From positions 1 to 56,719 of the forward strand of contig JANXAP010000005.1 of assembly GCA_025062275.1 (NCBI GenBank): a stretch of 56,719 nt of DNA, read 5' to 3'. Position 1 is the stretch's first letter. The number at the start of each line of letters is the position of its first letter. A program made the translations under genes and the position numbers. Source of the stretch: Dehalococcoidia bacterium (GTDB lineage: Bacteria; Chloroflexota; Dehalococcoidia; SM23-28-2; HRBIN24). Positions 17,619 through 27,067 of the stretch are shown piece by piece. The notes under the pieces are model-generated. The model was not told where the DNA came from and made no database searches. It worked only from the letters and a program-made list of their open reading frames with translations.

Positions 17619-18877
17619 AGGGCAGGCAACACGGTCCCCCGCACCTCCCCCAGCCCGATGCTCACCGCTCCTTCGCCCTCGCACCAGCCCCGCATCACCA
17701 CCGTATCGCCGTCTTCCAAGAACGATCGCCTCAGCCCGTCTCCTAAGGCCAGCGGGCGCTCGCCGCGCCAGGTCAGCTCCATCAGGCAGCCATAGGAGCC
17801 CGGCTCCGGCCCCGATACGGTGCCGGTGGCCCACAGATCGCCTGGTCGGGTTGAGGCGCCGTTGCTGGTGGCGTGAGCGAGCATCTGAGCCAGGGACCAG
17901 TAGAGATGACGCAGGCTGGTCCGGGACACTACCTGCTCGCGACCGCCCACGACTAAGGCCACCTCCAGGCGCACGTCATACGTAAGTGGCTCCGGGTCGG
18001 CAAGGTGGGGCAGCGGTGCCGGTTCCTGGGGAGCCAGCGGCACTAAGAAAGGGGCAAGGGCTTCTAGCGTTACCAGCCAGGGCGATACCGACGTGGCGAA
18101 GGACTTGCCCAGGAAGGGGCCAAGCGGGACATACTCCCAAGCCTGGATATCGCGAGCGCTCCAGTCGTTGACCAGCAGCAGGCCGAAGATATGGTCCCAG
18201 GCCTCCTCTACCGGGATGGGCCGGCCCAGCGCGTTGCCCGGCCCGGTGACGAAGCCCACCTCCAGCTCGAAGTCCAGCATCCGCGTCGGCGTCAGGATCG
18301 GCCCGTCGGGTGTGGAGACCTGGCCACGGGGCCGCACTATAGGCGTGCCCGAGACCACCACCGTGGCCGACCGTCCATGATAGCCGATGGGCAACCAGCG
18401 CCAGTTAGGGGGCAACGGGTCCTGCTGGGGCCGCAGGATGCGGCCCATATTGCTGGCATGGTGCAGTGAGGCGTAGAAGTCCACGTAATCGCCCGGGTGG
18501 ACCGGCCGTAGCAGCTCCACTTCCGACATGCCCAACAGGGCCGGCTCCACCCGTGGCCGCCAGCGGGTTTCGGTCAATAGCTCGCACAGGCGCTGGCGGA
18601 CGGCCCTCCACACCGGACGGCCTAGGGCGAGGAAACCGTTAAGGCTATCGCGGGAGAAAGTCCGTCGCGGCAGGGGAATTCCTCCGAGCAGCCCCTCCTC
18701 CTGAAGACGGGCCAGATCCAGTACATAGCTGCCTATGGCGACACCTGACCGCACCCGGCGCCGGTGACGAAATACGCCAAAGGGCAGGTTCTGGACAGGA
18801 AAGGGGGACCCTTCTTCCACCGGCACCCAGGAGCGCAGGGCAGGGTCGTTGGTGAAGTCGGGTCGGGGTGGCCCCAT
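17615..18877 (-). CDS. fahA: Fumarylacetoacetase
   Basis: Last enzyme of homogentisate catabolism, hydrolysing fumarylacetoacetate to fumarate and acetoacetate. The 420 aa are full length. VDFYASLHHASNMG carries D133 (metal) and H140 (catalytic), WLPIGYHGRSATVVVSG is the family signature, LDFELEV gives metal ligands E204 and E206, and VNDWSARD contributes D238. K258 lies in GPFLGKSF. It is the last gene of the minus-strand operon, 21 nt after the unknown 322-residue gene, and overlaps the end of the convergent iclR gene by 4 nt. The motif evidence makes this assignment very secure. Confidence 0.95.
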   Translation of the reverse strand: MGPPRPDFTNDPALRSWVPVEEGSPFPVQNLPFGVFRHRRRVRSGVAIGSYVLDLARLQEEGLLGGIPLPRRTFSRDSLNGFLALGRPVWRAVRQRLCELLTETRWRPRVEPALLGMSEVELLRPVHPGDYVDFYASLHHASNMGRILRPQQDPLPPNWRWLPIGYHGRSATVVVSGTPIVRPRGQVSTPDGPILTPTRMLDFELEVGFVTGPGNALGRPIPVEEAWDHIFGLLLVNDWSARDIQAWEYVPLGPFLGKSFATSVSPWLVTLEALAPFLVPLAPQEPAPLPHLADPEPLTYDVRLEVALVVGGREQVVSRTSLRHLYWSLAQMLAHATSNGASTRPGDLWATGTVSGPEPGSYGCLMELTWRGERPLALGDGLRRSFLEDGDTVVMRGWCEGEGAVSIGLGEVRGTVLPAL

Positions 18878-18898
18878 GGTCTTCCTGCGGCTGACGGG

Positions 18899-19867
18899 CT
18901 AAGAAGCCCTCAAGAGCGCAACCAGGCCCTCCATGGGTTCGAGGAAGCTACAGCTCCCAAAGCAGGTCACCAGTCGGCGCCCCCGTTCGATCTCCTCGGG
19001 CGTCAGGCGGTGCCCACGCCAAGAGAAGCCATCGTGATCGAGGCGAAAACTGTTGGGAGCGTCGTCTTCCAGAAGCGCCACTAACCCCCCTTCGTCCACC
19101 TGTCCGCCGACAGCGAGCAGGGCGCCGCCGATAACGTTCAGGAAGCCGTGCTGCCTTATGTTGAGCACCGGATCGGGATGGGGTAGAGGATGGTGGAGGC
19201 CCGCCGTGGCCTTGAACGGGACGCCCAGGCGGGCGCAGCAGGCGATGAAGCGGGCTAACTGCACCGCCGAGGGAAAGTCCTGGGCGCGGCTGCCCCCGCA
19301 ACGCACCTTTGCCCCAGCGGCAGCGGCACCGAGGCCGGCGATTTCCTCTAGGGCGCGCGGAATGTTCGCCTCCCAATCCCCCCCGAAAGGCAACTCCACG
19401 AAAAGACGGGCTCCGGGTGCGAGTTCCCCTCCTGCCTCCACCAGGGCACGAGCGAACTCCCCCGCCCCGATGCCCGCGGGCAACCGACCCTCGAGTGACT
19501 CGATCACACCCCGACCCGACTCGCGAAACCGGGAGACCTCGGCCATGGCCTCCGCCAGTGAGGTCGTCCAGGGACTTTGGACAGACAGATCGACAATGAC
19601 GCTCAGTCGCCAGGGTAAACCTTCGCTAGGCATGGCCGAAAGCAGCTCTTGCAGACGGGAGGCGGGGCAAACGAACCGTCCCAGCACCCAACTGTACTGC
19701 CCGCGCCGGTGCTCCAGGTGCTGGGTCACCGCGTCGGCCATGGGCAGCATGGCGGGTGGGAACAGAGAGGCATCGTCTATGAGCTCCCGCAGGAAGGCGC
19801 CGGTGCCGCCCTCCTGCCAGAGCTGAGCGGGGGCCGCGCCGACGTCGGACCGTTTCAGCTCGCTCAT
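18899..19867 (-). CDS. Conserved-looking protein of unknown function in the homogentisate operon
   Basis: I do not recognise the family. The 322-aa soluble protein has no signal peptide or membrane span. Its beta/alpha pattern with short Gly-rich turns suggests a barrel-like fold. Distinct motifs are DDASLFPPA near residue 33, LFVELPFGGDWEANI near 154, AGAKVRCGGSRAQDFPSA near 182, GVPFKATAGLHHPLPHPDP near 215, HGFLNVIGGALLA near 239 and TCFGSCSFLEPM near 300. The His-rich FKATAGLHHP and RCGG segments look like active-site or metal loops. The glutathione S-transferase features of maleylacetoacetate isomerase are absent. It lies between livF (9 nt) and fumarylacetoacetase (21 nt), so it is surely co-transcribed. 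A role in the homogentisate pathway, such as an alternative isomerase, is a hypothesis. Confidence 0.85.
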   Translation of the reverse strand: MSELKRSDVGAAPAQLWQEGGTGAFLRELIDDASLFPPAMLPMADAVTQHLEHRRGQYSWVLGRFVCPASRLQELLSAMPSEGLPWRLSVIVDLSVQSPWTTSLAEAMAEVSRFRESGRGVIESLEGRLPAGIGAGEFARALVEAGGELAPGARLFVELPFGGDWEANIPRALEEIAGLGAAAAGAKVRCGGSRAQDFPSAVQLARFIACCARLGVPFKATAGLHHPLPHPDPVLNIRQHGFLNVIGGALLAVGGQVDEGGLVALLEDDAPNSFRLDHDGFSWRGHRLTPEEIERGRRLVTCFGSCSFLEPMEGLVALLRAS

Positions 19868-19876
19868 GACACTCTC

Positions 19877-20661
<785 letters not shown>

Positions 20662-20665
<4 letters not shown>

Positions 20666-21426
20666 GCCGCCTCTTCCCCCAGATAGGCCTCGATGACCTG
20701 CGGGTCCGACTGCACCTGTTCCGGCGGGCCCTGGGCGATGACGACCCCGTGATCCAGCACCACCACCCAGTCCGAATAGGACATCACCAGGTCCATGTGG
20801 TGCTCCACCAGCAGCACCGCCAGCCCTCCCGCGGCCAGGCGGCGCAGCAGGCGGCCCACCTCTTCGGCCTCGGCCCCCGAGAGGCCGGCCGTTGGCTCAT
20901 CCAGCAGCAGCAGCGACGGCTCCGACGCCAGTGCCCGGCCTACCTCCACCAGCCGCTGCCGCCCATAGGGCAGGGCGCTGGCGGGCCAGTCGGCCACATC
21001 GGCCAGGCCCAGGCGAGAGAGGAGGGCATCGCTGGCCTCGCGCCCCTCCTTCTCTTCGCGGAAGTGGCGGGGCAGGCGCAGCACTGCCTCCAGGAACGAC
21101 GTTCTCGTCAGCCGGTAGCGGCCCACCAGCAGATGCTCGCGCACCGTCATCTGGCCGAACAACTGCAGGTTCTGGAAGGTGCGGGCGACGCCCAGTCCCG
21201 CCACCCGGTGCTGGGGCCAGCCAGTGACGTCGCGCCCACGGAAGCGGACGCGCCCGCGCCCGGGACGCAGAACCCCCGAAACCACGTTCAGGAGCGTTGT
21301 CTTGCCGGCGCCGTTGGGCCCGATGAGGGCAGTCACGCGGCCCGCGTCAACGCCCATGGAGACGCCGTCCAGGGCGCGGAGGCCCCCGAACTCCACCGTC
21401 ACGTCCTCCACCTGCAGCAGGCTCAC
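20662..21426 (-). CDS. livG: HAAT-family ABC transporter ATPase, LivG
   Basis: Second ATPase of the importer, 254 aa. Walker A is GPNGAGKTTLL near residue 37, followed by the LivG-specific VARTFQNLQLF. The signature region is LPYGRQRLVEVGRALA, with Tyr-Gly where SGG is usual, as LivG proteins often show. Walker B is LLLLDEPTAGLSGAE, and EHHMDLVMSYSDWVVVLDHG follows. The frame is open far upstream. I start at GTG 21426, which overlaps the livM stop (GTGA) and gives VSLLQVEDVTVEFGG, the normal LivG beginning. Confidence 0.92.
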
Positions 21427-22463
21427 CGCAGCTCCACCTCCTCCAGGGCGGCCGTCGGCGCCGGCTGCCGGCGCGTACCCGCCCACTCGGCGGCCCGCCG
21501 GACGAGCAGGGCTGCCCCGCCCGCCAGCCCTCGCGGCAGGAAGAGCAACACCAGGACCAGCGCCAGCCCGTAGGCCACGATCTCGTAGCTGCCGGTGGCG
21601 CCGGAAACGAAGCGGGGCACCAGCTCTCGCGTGCCCTCCGTCAGCAGCACGACCACCGCCGAGCCCAGGGGGGCACCCCACACCGAATCGATGCCCCCCA
21701 CCGTCGAGATGACCAGGAACCGCAACGACGGCAGCAGCCCGAAGGACTCGGGGCTGACGTAGGTCACGTAATGGGCGTACAGGCTCCCGGCTACCGAGGC
21801 GTACACCGCCCCCAGGGCGAATACGGCCATCTTGGTGCGGGCGACGTCGATGCCCACGCTGGCGGCGGCTACCTCGGAGGAGCCCATGGCTACCAGCGCC
21901 CGACCGGGCCGCGAGCTCAACAGGTTGCGGGCGGCTATCAGGCCCAGCAACAGCACCGCCCAGGCCAACAGGTACATGCTGGTGTCGCTGTCGAAGCGCA
22001 GGGGCCCCAGGGTGAAGTCCGGGATGCCGCCCGTGCCCTGGTTGCCTCCCGTGAGCGAGTCCCAGCTGCGCATGACCACGTAGAAGACCAGCCCGAAGGC
22101 CAGGGTGGCCATGGCCAGGAAGTGTCCCCGCAGGCGGAAGACGATGCGCCCCAACAACGCCGCCAATACCGCCGCGATGACGGCGCCGGCTGCCATGGCG
22201 AGCAGGGGGTGCCAGTCCACCTTGGCCGTGAGCAGCGCGGTGGTGTAGGCCCCCACCCCGTAGAAGGCCGCGTGCCCCAGCGAGACCTGGCCGGCAAAGC
22301 CCATCACCAGCGTCAACCCCATGGCAGCGATGCCGTGCAGGGCGAATACTACAAGGTTGGCCCGGGTCAGAAAGGGCAAGGCATCGGCGATGGGCATCAA
22401 CAGCACGCCGACACCGAAAGCGCCGGCCCAAACGGCCAGAGGGCCCCACCTTCTCAGGCCCAT
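21423..22463 (-). CDS. livM: HAAT-family ABC transporter permease, LivM
   Basis: Membrane permease of 346 aa with about eight to nine hydrophobic spans and the conserved segment MGFAGQVSLGHAAFYGVGAYTTA near residue 55. A cytoplasmic loop resembling the EAA motif reads SSEVAAASVGIDVARTKM, and GGIDSVWGAPLGSA follows. The C-terminal hydrophilic tail is somewhat extended. The start lies within the last codons of livH (10-nt overlap) and the end overlaps livG, so the transporter genes are tightly coupled. Confidence 0.92.
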   Translation of the reverse strand: MGLRRWGPLAVWAGAFGVGVLLMPIADALPFLTRANLVVFALHGIAAMGLTLVMGFAGQVSLGHAAFYGVGAYTTALLTAKVDWHPLLAMAAGAVIAAVLAALLGRIVFRLRGHFLAMATLAFGLVFYVVMRSWDSLTGGNQGTGGIPDFTLGPLRFDSDTSMYLLAWAVLLLGLIAARNLLSSRPGRALVAMGSSEVAAASVGIDVARTKMAVFALGAVYASVAGSLYAHYVTYVSPESFGLLPSLRFLVISTVGGIDSVWGAPLGSAVVVLLTEGTRELVPRFVSGATGSYEIVAYGLALVLVLLFLPRGLAGGAALLVRRAAEWAGTRRQPAPTAALEEVELR

Positions 22464-23326
22464 CGCACCCTTACCTGCGCCAGCAGCCCCTCCGGTCTCA
22501 AGACCAGTATCAGCGCCAGCACAGCAAAGGCGACTCCCTCGGCCATAGCTGAGGACACATATCCCACTGCCACAGCCTCGGCCACGCCCAACAGCAGGCC
22601 ACCAGCCAGGGCGCCGAAAGGCGACACCAAGCCACCGATGACTGCCGCCGTGAAGCCCTTCAACCCGAAGGGGACACCCATGTCATAGTAGGCCGAGGTG
22701 ATGGGCACCAGCACCACCCCGGCCACGCCGGCCACCGCTGCCGCCATGGTGAAGGCGTAGAGCGACATCTGGGCCGGGTTGATGGCCTGCAGCCGTGCCG
22801 CGTCCCGGTTCATGGCGCAGGCCTGCATCGCCTTGCCCACCACCGTGCGCTGGAAAAACCACCACAGGGCCAGCGCCATGGCCACGGTCACTGCCAGCAC
22901 CCACAGCGTCTGCCGACTGAGGGCAGCCCCGCCCACCTCCAGCGGCGGCCCGGCTGTGAAAGGAGCGTAGCGGCGAGGGTTGACCCCCCAGATGAGCAAC
23001 GCCAGCCCCTCCACCGCTATGGCCACGCCTACGGTCAGGATGATCAGGGTCAGGGTCGAATGGCGACGCGCCGGGTTGATGACCAGCCGATCCGTAGCCA
23101 CCCCCGCCAGCGCCCCTGCCACGATGGCCAGCAGCAGCGCCGGCACTGCCGGCAGGCCCGCCTCTCTCAGGCTCACGGCTGCCAGGGCCGAGAGCATCAG
23201 GTAGTGCCCCTGGGCGAAGTTGATGATGCCGGTCACGTTGTAGATGATGACGAAGCCGACGCCGACCAGGCCATAGATGGCCCCCTGGCCGACGCCGCTG
23301 GCCACGAACTGCAGGAACTCGCTCAC
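22454..23326 (-). CDS. livH: HAAT-family ABC transporter permease, LivH
   Basis: Membrane permease of 290 aa, mostly hydrophobic. Family marks are GVGQGAIYGLVGVGFVIIYN at the start, TGIINFAQGHYLMLSA, the EAA-like loop GKAMQACAMNRDAARLQAIN and VIGGLVSPFGALAGG. It follows livK after 13 nt and overlaps livM by 10 nt. It forms the heteromeric channel with LivM. Confidence 0.93.
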   Translation of the reverse strand: MSEFLQFVASGVGQGAIYGLVGVGFVIIYNVTGIINFAQGHYLMLSALAAVSLREAGLPAVPALLLAIVAGALAGVATDRLVINPARRHSTLTLIILTVGVAIAVEGLALLIWGVNPRRYAPFTAGPPLEVGGAALSRQTLWVLAVTVAMALALWWFFQRTVVGKAMQACAMNRDAARLQAINPAQMSLYAFTMAAAVAGVAGVVLVPITSAYYDMGVPFGLKGFTAAVIGGLVSPFGALAGGLLLGVAEAVAVGYVSSAMAEGVAFAVLALILVLRPEGLLAQVRVRWA

Positions 23327-23339
23327 TCTCGGGCCGACC

Positions 23340-24539
23340 TCAGCGCACCAGTTGCCACTTCCCGCCCCGGATGGTCACCAGCACCAGGTCTTCCGACCTC
23401 AGGCCCAGGTGGTCCTGGGGGCTCATCCGGAAGACGCCTGTGGCCCCCACGTACTCGCCCAGGTTCTCCAAGGCGCGGGTGATGGCCTGGGGGTCGGTGC
23501 TGCCTGCCTTCTCGATGGCCGCCTTGAGAAGGCCCAGCGCGTCCCAGACGTAGCTGGCGAAGCCGGACATCTCCCCGTAGCGCTGGGTGTAGAGGCGGCC
23601 GAACTCCTGCAGCGCCTGGTACTGGCGGTCGCTCTGCGGTATCTGGTCCCAGACCAGGGTCTTGGGGTGGACCATGAAGGCCCCTTCGGCCGACTGACCG
23701 GCCAGGCGCAGGAACAGCTCCGCCCCGGCGCCGGCGTCGTGGTACATGGGCACGTTGATGCGCAGGTTCTCGACAGCGTTGCGCCGGGCCAGAGGCGCCC
23801 CGGGCGGGATCGCCCACACCACCACTGCCTGCGGGTTAGCGCTCATGATGCGGGTCAACTGGGGCGTAACGTCGGTGGCGTTGGCCTCGAACTTCTCGGC
23901 CGCCACGATCTGGATCTCGCCCCGCTGCTCGGCCGCCCGCCACGCGGCCAGCCCCGACTCGCCGTAAGGGTTGTTCACGGTGAGGAGGCCCACCCGCTGT
24001 ATGCCCCGCCGCTTCATGTCCACCAGCATGGCGTCCACGTTCTGGGAGGCGTGGAAGGGGGTCTTGAAGACGTTGGGCCGCTGCTGCACAGGCACCACGA
24101 TCTGGTCGGCGGAGCCCATGGAGAACACGGGCACCCTGGACTCGAGGATGGCGTCCATGGCCGCCAGGGTAGTGGGCGAAGTCCCCGGCCCCACGATGGC
24201 CACGACGCCCTGCTGTACCAGTCGCCGGGTCAGTACCGCCGCCTCGGTGGGGTCGGACTTGTTATCCACGATCACCAGCTCCACCGGCCGGCCCAGGATG
24301 CCGCCCTCGCGGTTGACCTTCTCCGCCCACAGGGTAGCGGCGCGGGCGTACGCCTCGCCTTGCACCGAGGCGCTGCCCGACTGCTCGATGTTGAGTCCGA
24401 TCTTTATGGGCTCGCCGCTGGGCTGCCTCGCCCCTCCCGGAGTGGGCGTGCCCGGGGCCTTTTCCTCGCCGCCGCAGGCGGCCAGGAAGAGTATGGTCGC
24501 CACCACCAGCGCTGCTGTACGCCAGAAGGTCAACTTCAT
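23340..24539 (-). CDS. livK: HAAT-family substrate-binding lipoprotein, LivK type
   Basis: Extracytoplasmic binding protein of 399 aa (Leu/Ile/Val-binding fold, two periplasmic lobes). A signal peptide ends in the lipobox LAAC with the lipidated Cys at 22, then a short GGEEKAP linker. The mature part begins IKIGLNIEQSGSASVQGEAY and contains VELVIVDNKSDPTEAAVLTRRLV and VAIVGPGTSPTTLAAMD, typical of family 6 periplasmic binding proteins. The Shine-Dalgarno AGGAGGGC precedes the ATG. It follows the homogentisate dioxygenase gene after 79 nt. The ligand cannot be read from the sequence; context favours an aromatic acid or tyrosine-like compound. Confidence 0.9.
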   Translation of the reverse strand: MKLTFWRTAALVVATILFLAACGGEEKAPGTPTPGGARQPSGEPIKIGLNIEQSGSASVQGEAYARAATLWAEKVNREGGILGRPVELVIVDNKSDPTEAAVLTRRLVQQGVVAIVGPGTSPTTLAAMDAILESRVPVFSMGSADQIVVPVQQRPNVFKTPFHASQNVDAMLVDMKRRGIQRVGLLTVNNPYGESGLAAWRAAEQRGEIQIVAAEKFEANATDVTPQLTRIMSANPQAVVVWAIPPGAPLARRNAVENLRINVPMYHDAGAGAELFLRLAGQSAEGAFMVHPKTLVWDQIPQSDRQYQALQEFGRLYTQRYGEMSGFASYVWDALGLLKAAIEKAGSTDPQAITRALENLGEYVGATGVFRMSPQDHLGLRSEDLVLVTIRGGKWQLVR

Positions 24540-24618
24540 TGCCTGCCCTCCTGAAGAGAAATAGTCCTTCTCGGGAAGACGCCCGCACCCCGATAGGCTT
24601 TCGGCCCGCCAGTCCTCC

Positions 24619-25809
24619 CTAGCTGCTGGCCACCGCCTGGTACTGCCGGAACCAGGACTCGTCGTAGCCCGACACTTCCACCGACTCAGCCGCGGCCAGC
24701 ACCAGGAACGGCGACCGGGACTCGATCATGATGCCGGTCTCCTCCCGCCAGGGCATTTCCTTTCCCTCGGGCGGCGGCGATTGCACCTGCTGCTGGCTGA
24801 CCCTCACATCGGGCCCGTGGAAGGTTCCGGCCGGATGCAGAGTAGCATATCCGTCCTTCACTTCGGGCCGCGCGTGGTACCCGGAGTGGTTGAACAGCAC
24901 CTCGTCGACGTCGTTCTGGTGAGGATAAGGCAGGGAGTGTACCCAGCGCGGCAGGAAGGCCTGCATCGACGCCCCCTCGTCCTCGGTCACGAACACTGTG
25001 TACGTGGGCGGATCCAGGTGAAAGTCGGGCGAGGACAGCGTGCGGATGTCCTTCAGGGCCAGCCGGAAGGGGTACAGATTCCCCTCCCAGGCGACGGCGT
25101 CGAACGGGCTGAAGGGGTAGCGCAGCACCGTCCAGGGCCCCACCAACCGCTTCACGTACACCGGGTAGTCGCCCCTGTCCGACGGCTCGTCCTCCACCTC
25201 TACCGGCTCCGGCGGCACGAGGGCCGCGTCGGGATAAGGATAGTTCCTTATCCAGTAGTGATAGGGGCGCATTACCCGTTTCGGGAACTCATAGAAGAGC
25301 ATCACCACCGGCCCTCGGGAGCGGAGGGCATAGGTGGCGCCCCTGGGGAGGAAGAGGAACTGCCCGGCGCCGAACTCCAGCAGGCCGAAGTCGGTAGCTA
25401 CCTCCCCCTGTCCCTGGTGGACGAACACGACGGTGTGAGCGTCGGCGTGGCGGAAGCGCAGCCTCGGGTCTGGTTGGCCCGTCAGTACCGAGATGAGCAC
25501 CTCCTGCGACCAGAGCGCCGGCTGGGGGAAGGGCCCCGTCTGCATGGCCGCCAGGTGGAAGGCGCGCCGCCTCACCGCGCCCGGCGCGGGCGCGACGTCC
25601 TCGGGCCGCAGCGCGGGCACTCCCTCGGCCTCGTGCGCCTCGGCCACCACCATGGCTGGCCGCCGCCGGACCACCTCGGCCCCGAAGGCCAGAACCTCGT
25701 TCCAGTAGCCCTGGGGCGGACGCCCCGTCAGGGGGAAGCCTATCCCCTCGACGCCGGGCCGCACCCGGAACGCTGTCGGGAAACCTACCTTGCTCGGTAC
25801 CACGTCCAT
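24619..25809 (-). CDS. hmgA: Homogentisate 1,2-dioxygenase (short bacterial form)
   Basis: Non-heme Fe(II) ring-cleavage dioxygenase converting homogentisate to maleylacetoacetate. The 396-aa protein belongs to the short bacterial subgroup. The iron site is visible in YPHQNDVDE (H297, E303) and HPAGTFHGPD (H331), matching the human ligands H335, E341 and H371. The segment FSPFDAVAWEGNLYPF contains E242 where human HGD has its catalytic His292, an unusual change. The N-terminal cupin half is present. The ribosome site GGAGG precedes the ATG. It is second in the operon, 46 nt after the flavin oxidoreductase gene. Fumarylacetoacetase in the same operon supports the assignment. A related ring-cleavage substrate remains possible. 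Confidence 0.85.
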   Translation of the reverse strand: MDVVPSKVGFPTAFRVRPGVEGIGFPLTGRPPQGYWNEVLAFGAEVVRRRPAMVVAEAHEAEGVPALRPEDVAPAPGAVRRRAFHLAAMQTGPFPQPALWSQEVLISVLTGQPDPRLRFRHADAHTVVFVHQGQGEVATDFGLLEFGAGQFLFLPRGATYALRSRGPVVMLFYEFPKRVMRPYHYWIRNYPYPDAALVPPEPVEVEDEPSDRGDYPVYVKRLVGPWTVLRYPFSPFDAVAWEGNLYPFRLALKDIRTLSSPDFHLDPPTYTVFVTEDEGASMQAFLPRWVHSLPYPHQNDVDEVLFNHSGYHARPEVKDGYATLHPAGTFHGPDVRVSQQQVQSPPPEGKEMPWREETGIMIESRSPFLVLAAAESVEVSGYDESWFRQYQAVASS

Positions 25810-25855
25810 GCCTCTACCTCCGTCCTTTCCGGTGGTGCGTAGGCTGTCGCTTCCC

Positions 25856-26860
25856 TCACGAGCGGCTGGGCGTAGCTGCCACGCGGGGCATCACCTCCCG
25901 GGCGAAGAGGGACATGGACTGCCGTACCCGCTCCGGCTCCAAGGCCCCGAAATTCATGAGGGCCATCACATGAGTGACCCCCATCTCGGCCAGCTTGCGT
26001 AGCCTCCCCGCCACCAGGTCAGGGTCGCCGAAGAGGATGAGCTCGCCGGCGTCCAGCTCCTCGAAGCTGCGCTGCCGCGCGTACAGGCGCGTCACGACGT
26101 AACGGCGGAGGGCGGCATCGGCCTCGGCCCTGGCTGCCTCTTTGCTGGCCGAGACGTACGTATGGAGGGCGACGGCCACATCGGGCTCGCCCGGCCCGCC
26201 GGCCTCTGCGTAGCCGCGGCGGTAGGCGGCGATGACCTCGCCCAGGTCGTCGATGGTATCGCAGGTCGCGTACGGCACCATCATGATGTTACGACCGGCC
26301 TTACCGACCTGGTAAGCGCGGTCGGCGTGGAGGATGGCGATCCAGAGGGGCGGATGGGGCTTCTGGTAAGGGGTGACGGCGATACGTACGTTGGCGACCC
26401 GATGATATGTGCCGTCGTAGCTGAAGGGCACCCCCTGCCAGGCGCGCACCATGACCTCCAGCGCCTCTTCGAACCGCTGCCGTCGCTCCTCGGGCGAGAT
26501 GCCGAAGCCCTGGAACTCGTGCTGCAGATAGCCCGAACCAACACCGAGGCGCAAGCGGCCTTCGGACAGTTGGTCCAGCACCGCGTACTCCTCTGCCGCC
26601 AGCAGAGGGTTGTGGAAGGTGAGGACGGAGACGGCCACTCCCAGGCCAAGCCGCGAGGTCCGCTGGGAAGCTGCGCCCAGGAAGGCGGGAGGAGAGGGCA
26701 CCACGCCGTACTCGTGGAAGTGGTGCTCGGCGATGAAATAGGCCCAGTAGCCCAGCTCCTCGGCGAGCTCCATCTCGGACAGCACCTGCGAATAGAGCTG
26801 GCGGATGGAGCGGGAGACATCCAGGTGATGGTCGCAGACTGAGAAGATGCTGAACTTCAT
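25856..26860 (-). CDS. LLM-class (luciferase-like) flavin-dependent oxidoreductase
   Basis: A 334-aa F420- or FMNH2-dependent monooxygenase/oxidoreductase of the bacterial luciferase superfamily (TIM barrel). Family marks are YWAYFIAEHHFHEYG near residue 38, LGLGVAVSVLTFHNPL, LRLGVGSGYLQHEFQGFGI and a C-terminal GDPDLVAGRLRKLAEMGV. FMN versus F420 use cannot be told from sequence alone. It is the first gene of the homogentisate operon, with AAGGAGGG before the ATG and a near-consensus promoter. It could supply homogentisate, for instance by ring hydroxylation of a hydroxyphenylacetate, or act on another substrate. That role is conjecture. Confidence 0.88.
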   Translation of the reverse strand: MKFSIFSVCDHHLDVSRSIRQLYSQVLSEMELAEELGYWAYFIAEHHFHEYGVVPSPPAFLGAASQRTSRLGLGVAVSVLTFHNPLLAAEEYAVLDQLSEGRLRLGVGSGYLQHEFQGFGISPEERRQRFEEALEVMVRAWQGVPFSYDGTYHRVANVRIAVTPYQKPHPPLWIAILHADRAYQVGKAGRNIMMVPYATCDTIDDLGEVIAAYRRGYAEAGGPGEPDVAVALHTYVSASKEAARAEADAALRRYVVTRLYARQRSFEELDAGELILFGDPDLVAGRLRKLAEMGVTHVMALMNFGALEPERVRQSMSLFAREVMPRVAATPSRS

Positions 26861-26890
26861 GAGCCGCCCTCCTTGCGCGAGTTCGTCGCA

Positions 26891-26919
26891 TTTATAGCAC
26901 TTCTCGTGCGCATTGTCAA
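26891..26919 (-). promoter_or_regulatory. Strong promoter of the homogentisate operon with overlapping inverted repeats
   Basis: On the minus strand: TTGACA (26914-26919), exactly 17 nt, TGC-TATAAA (-10 at 26891-26896). An inverted repeat CAACA-N8-TGTTG (26917-26934) overlaps the -35, and GCAC-N5-GTGC (26897-26909) fills part of the spacer. Such a strong core with palindromes on it suggests repressor control, possibly by the IclR protein. Confidence 0.75.
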
Positions 26920-26972
26920 CACATAGCGTTGTTGGGCCCTGCTCTCCCTGGCATGGATACAGCGCATCAGGC

Positions 26973-27005
26973 TTAGCAAATGAACGCTGTGATGGCCGTT
27001 GCTAA
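26973..27005. repeat. Interrupted inverted repeat TTAGCAA-N19-TTGCTAA
   Basis: Perfect 7-bp arms 19 nt apart, about 55 nt upstream of the homogentisate operon -35. Possible distal operator. Confidence 0.35.
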
Positions 27006-27067
27006 AACGGTAGCAGGTGCGATGCGAGAAGGCAGTGGTATGCCGTCGTTGGTGTTGCCGCCGTCCT

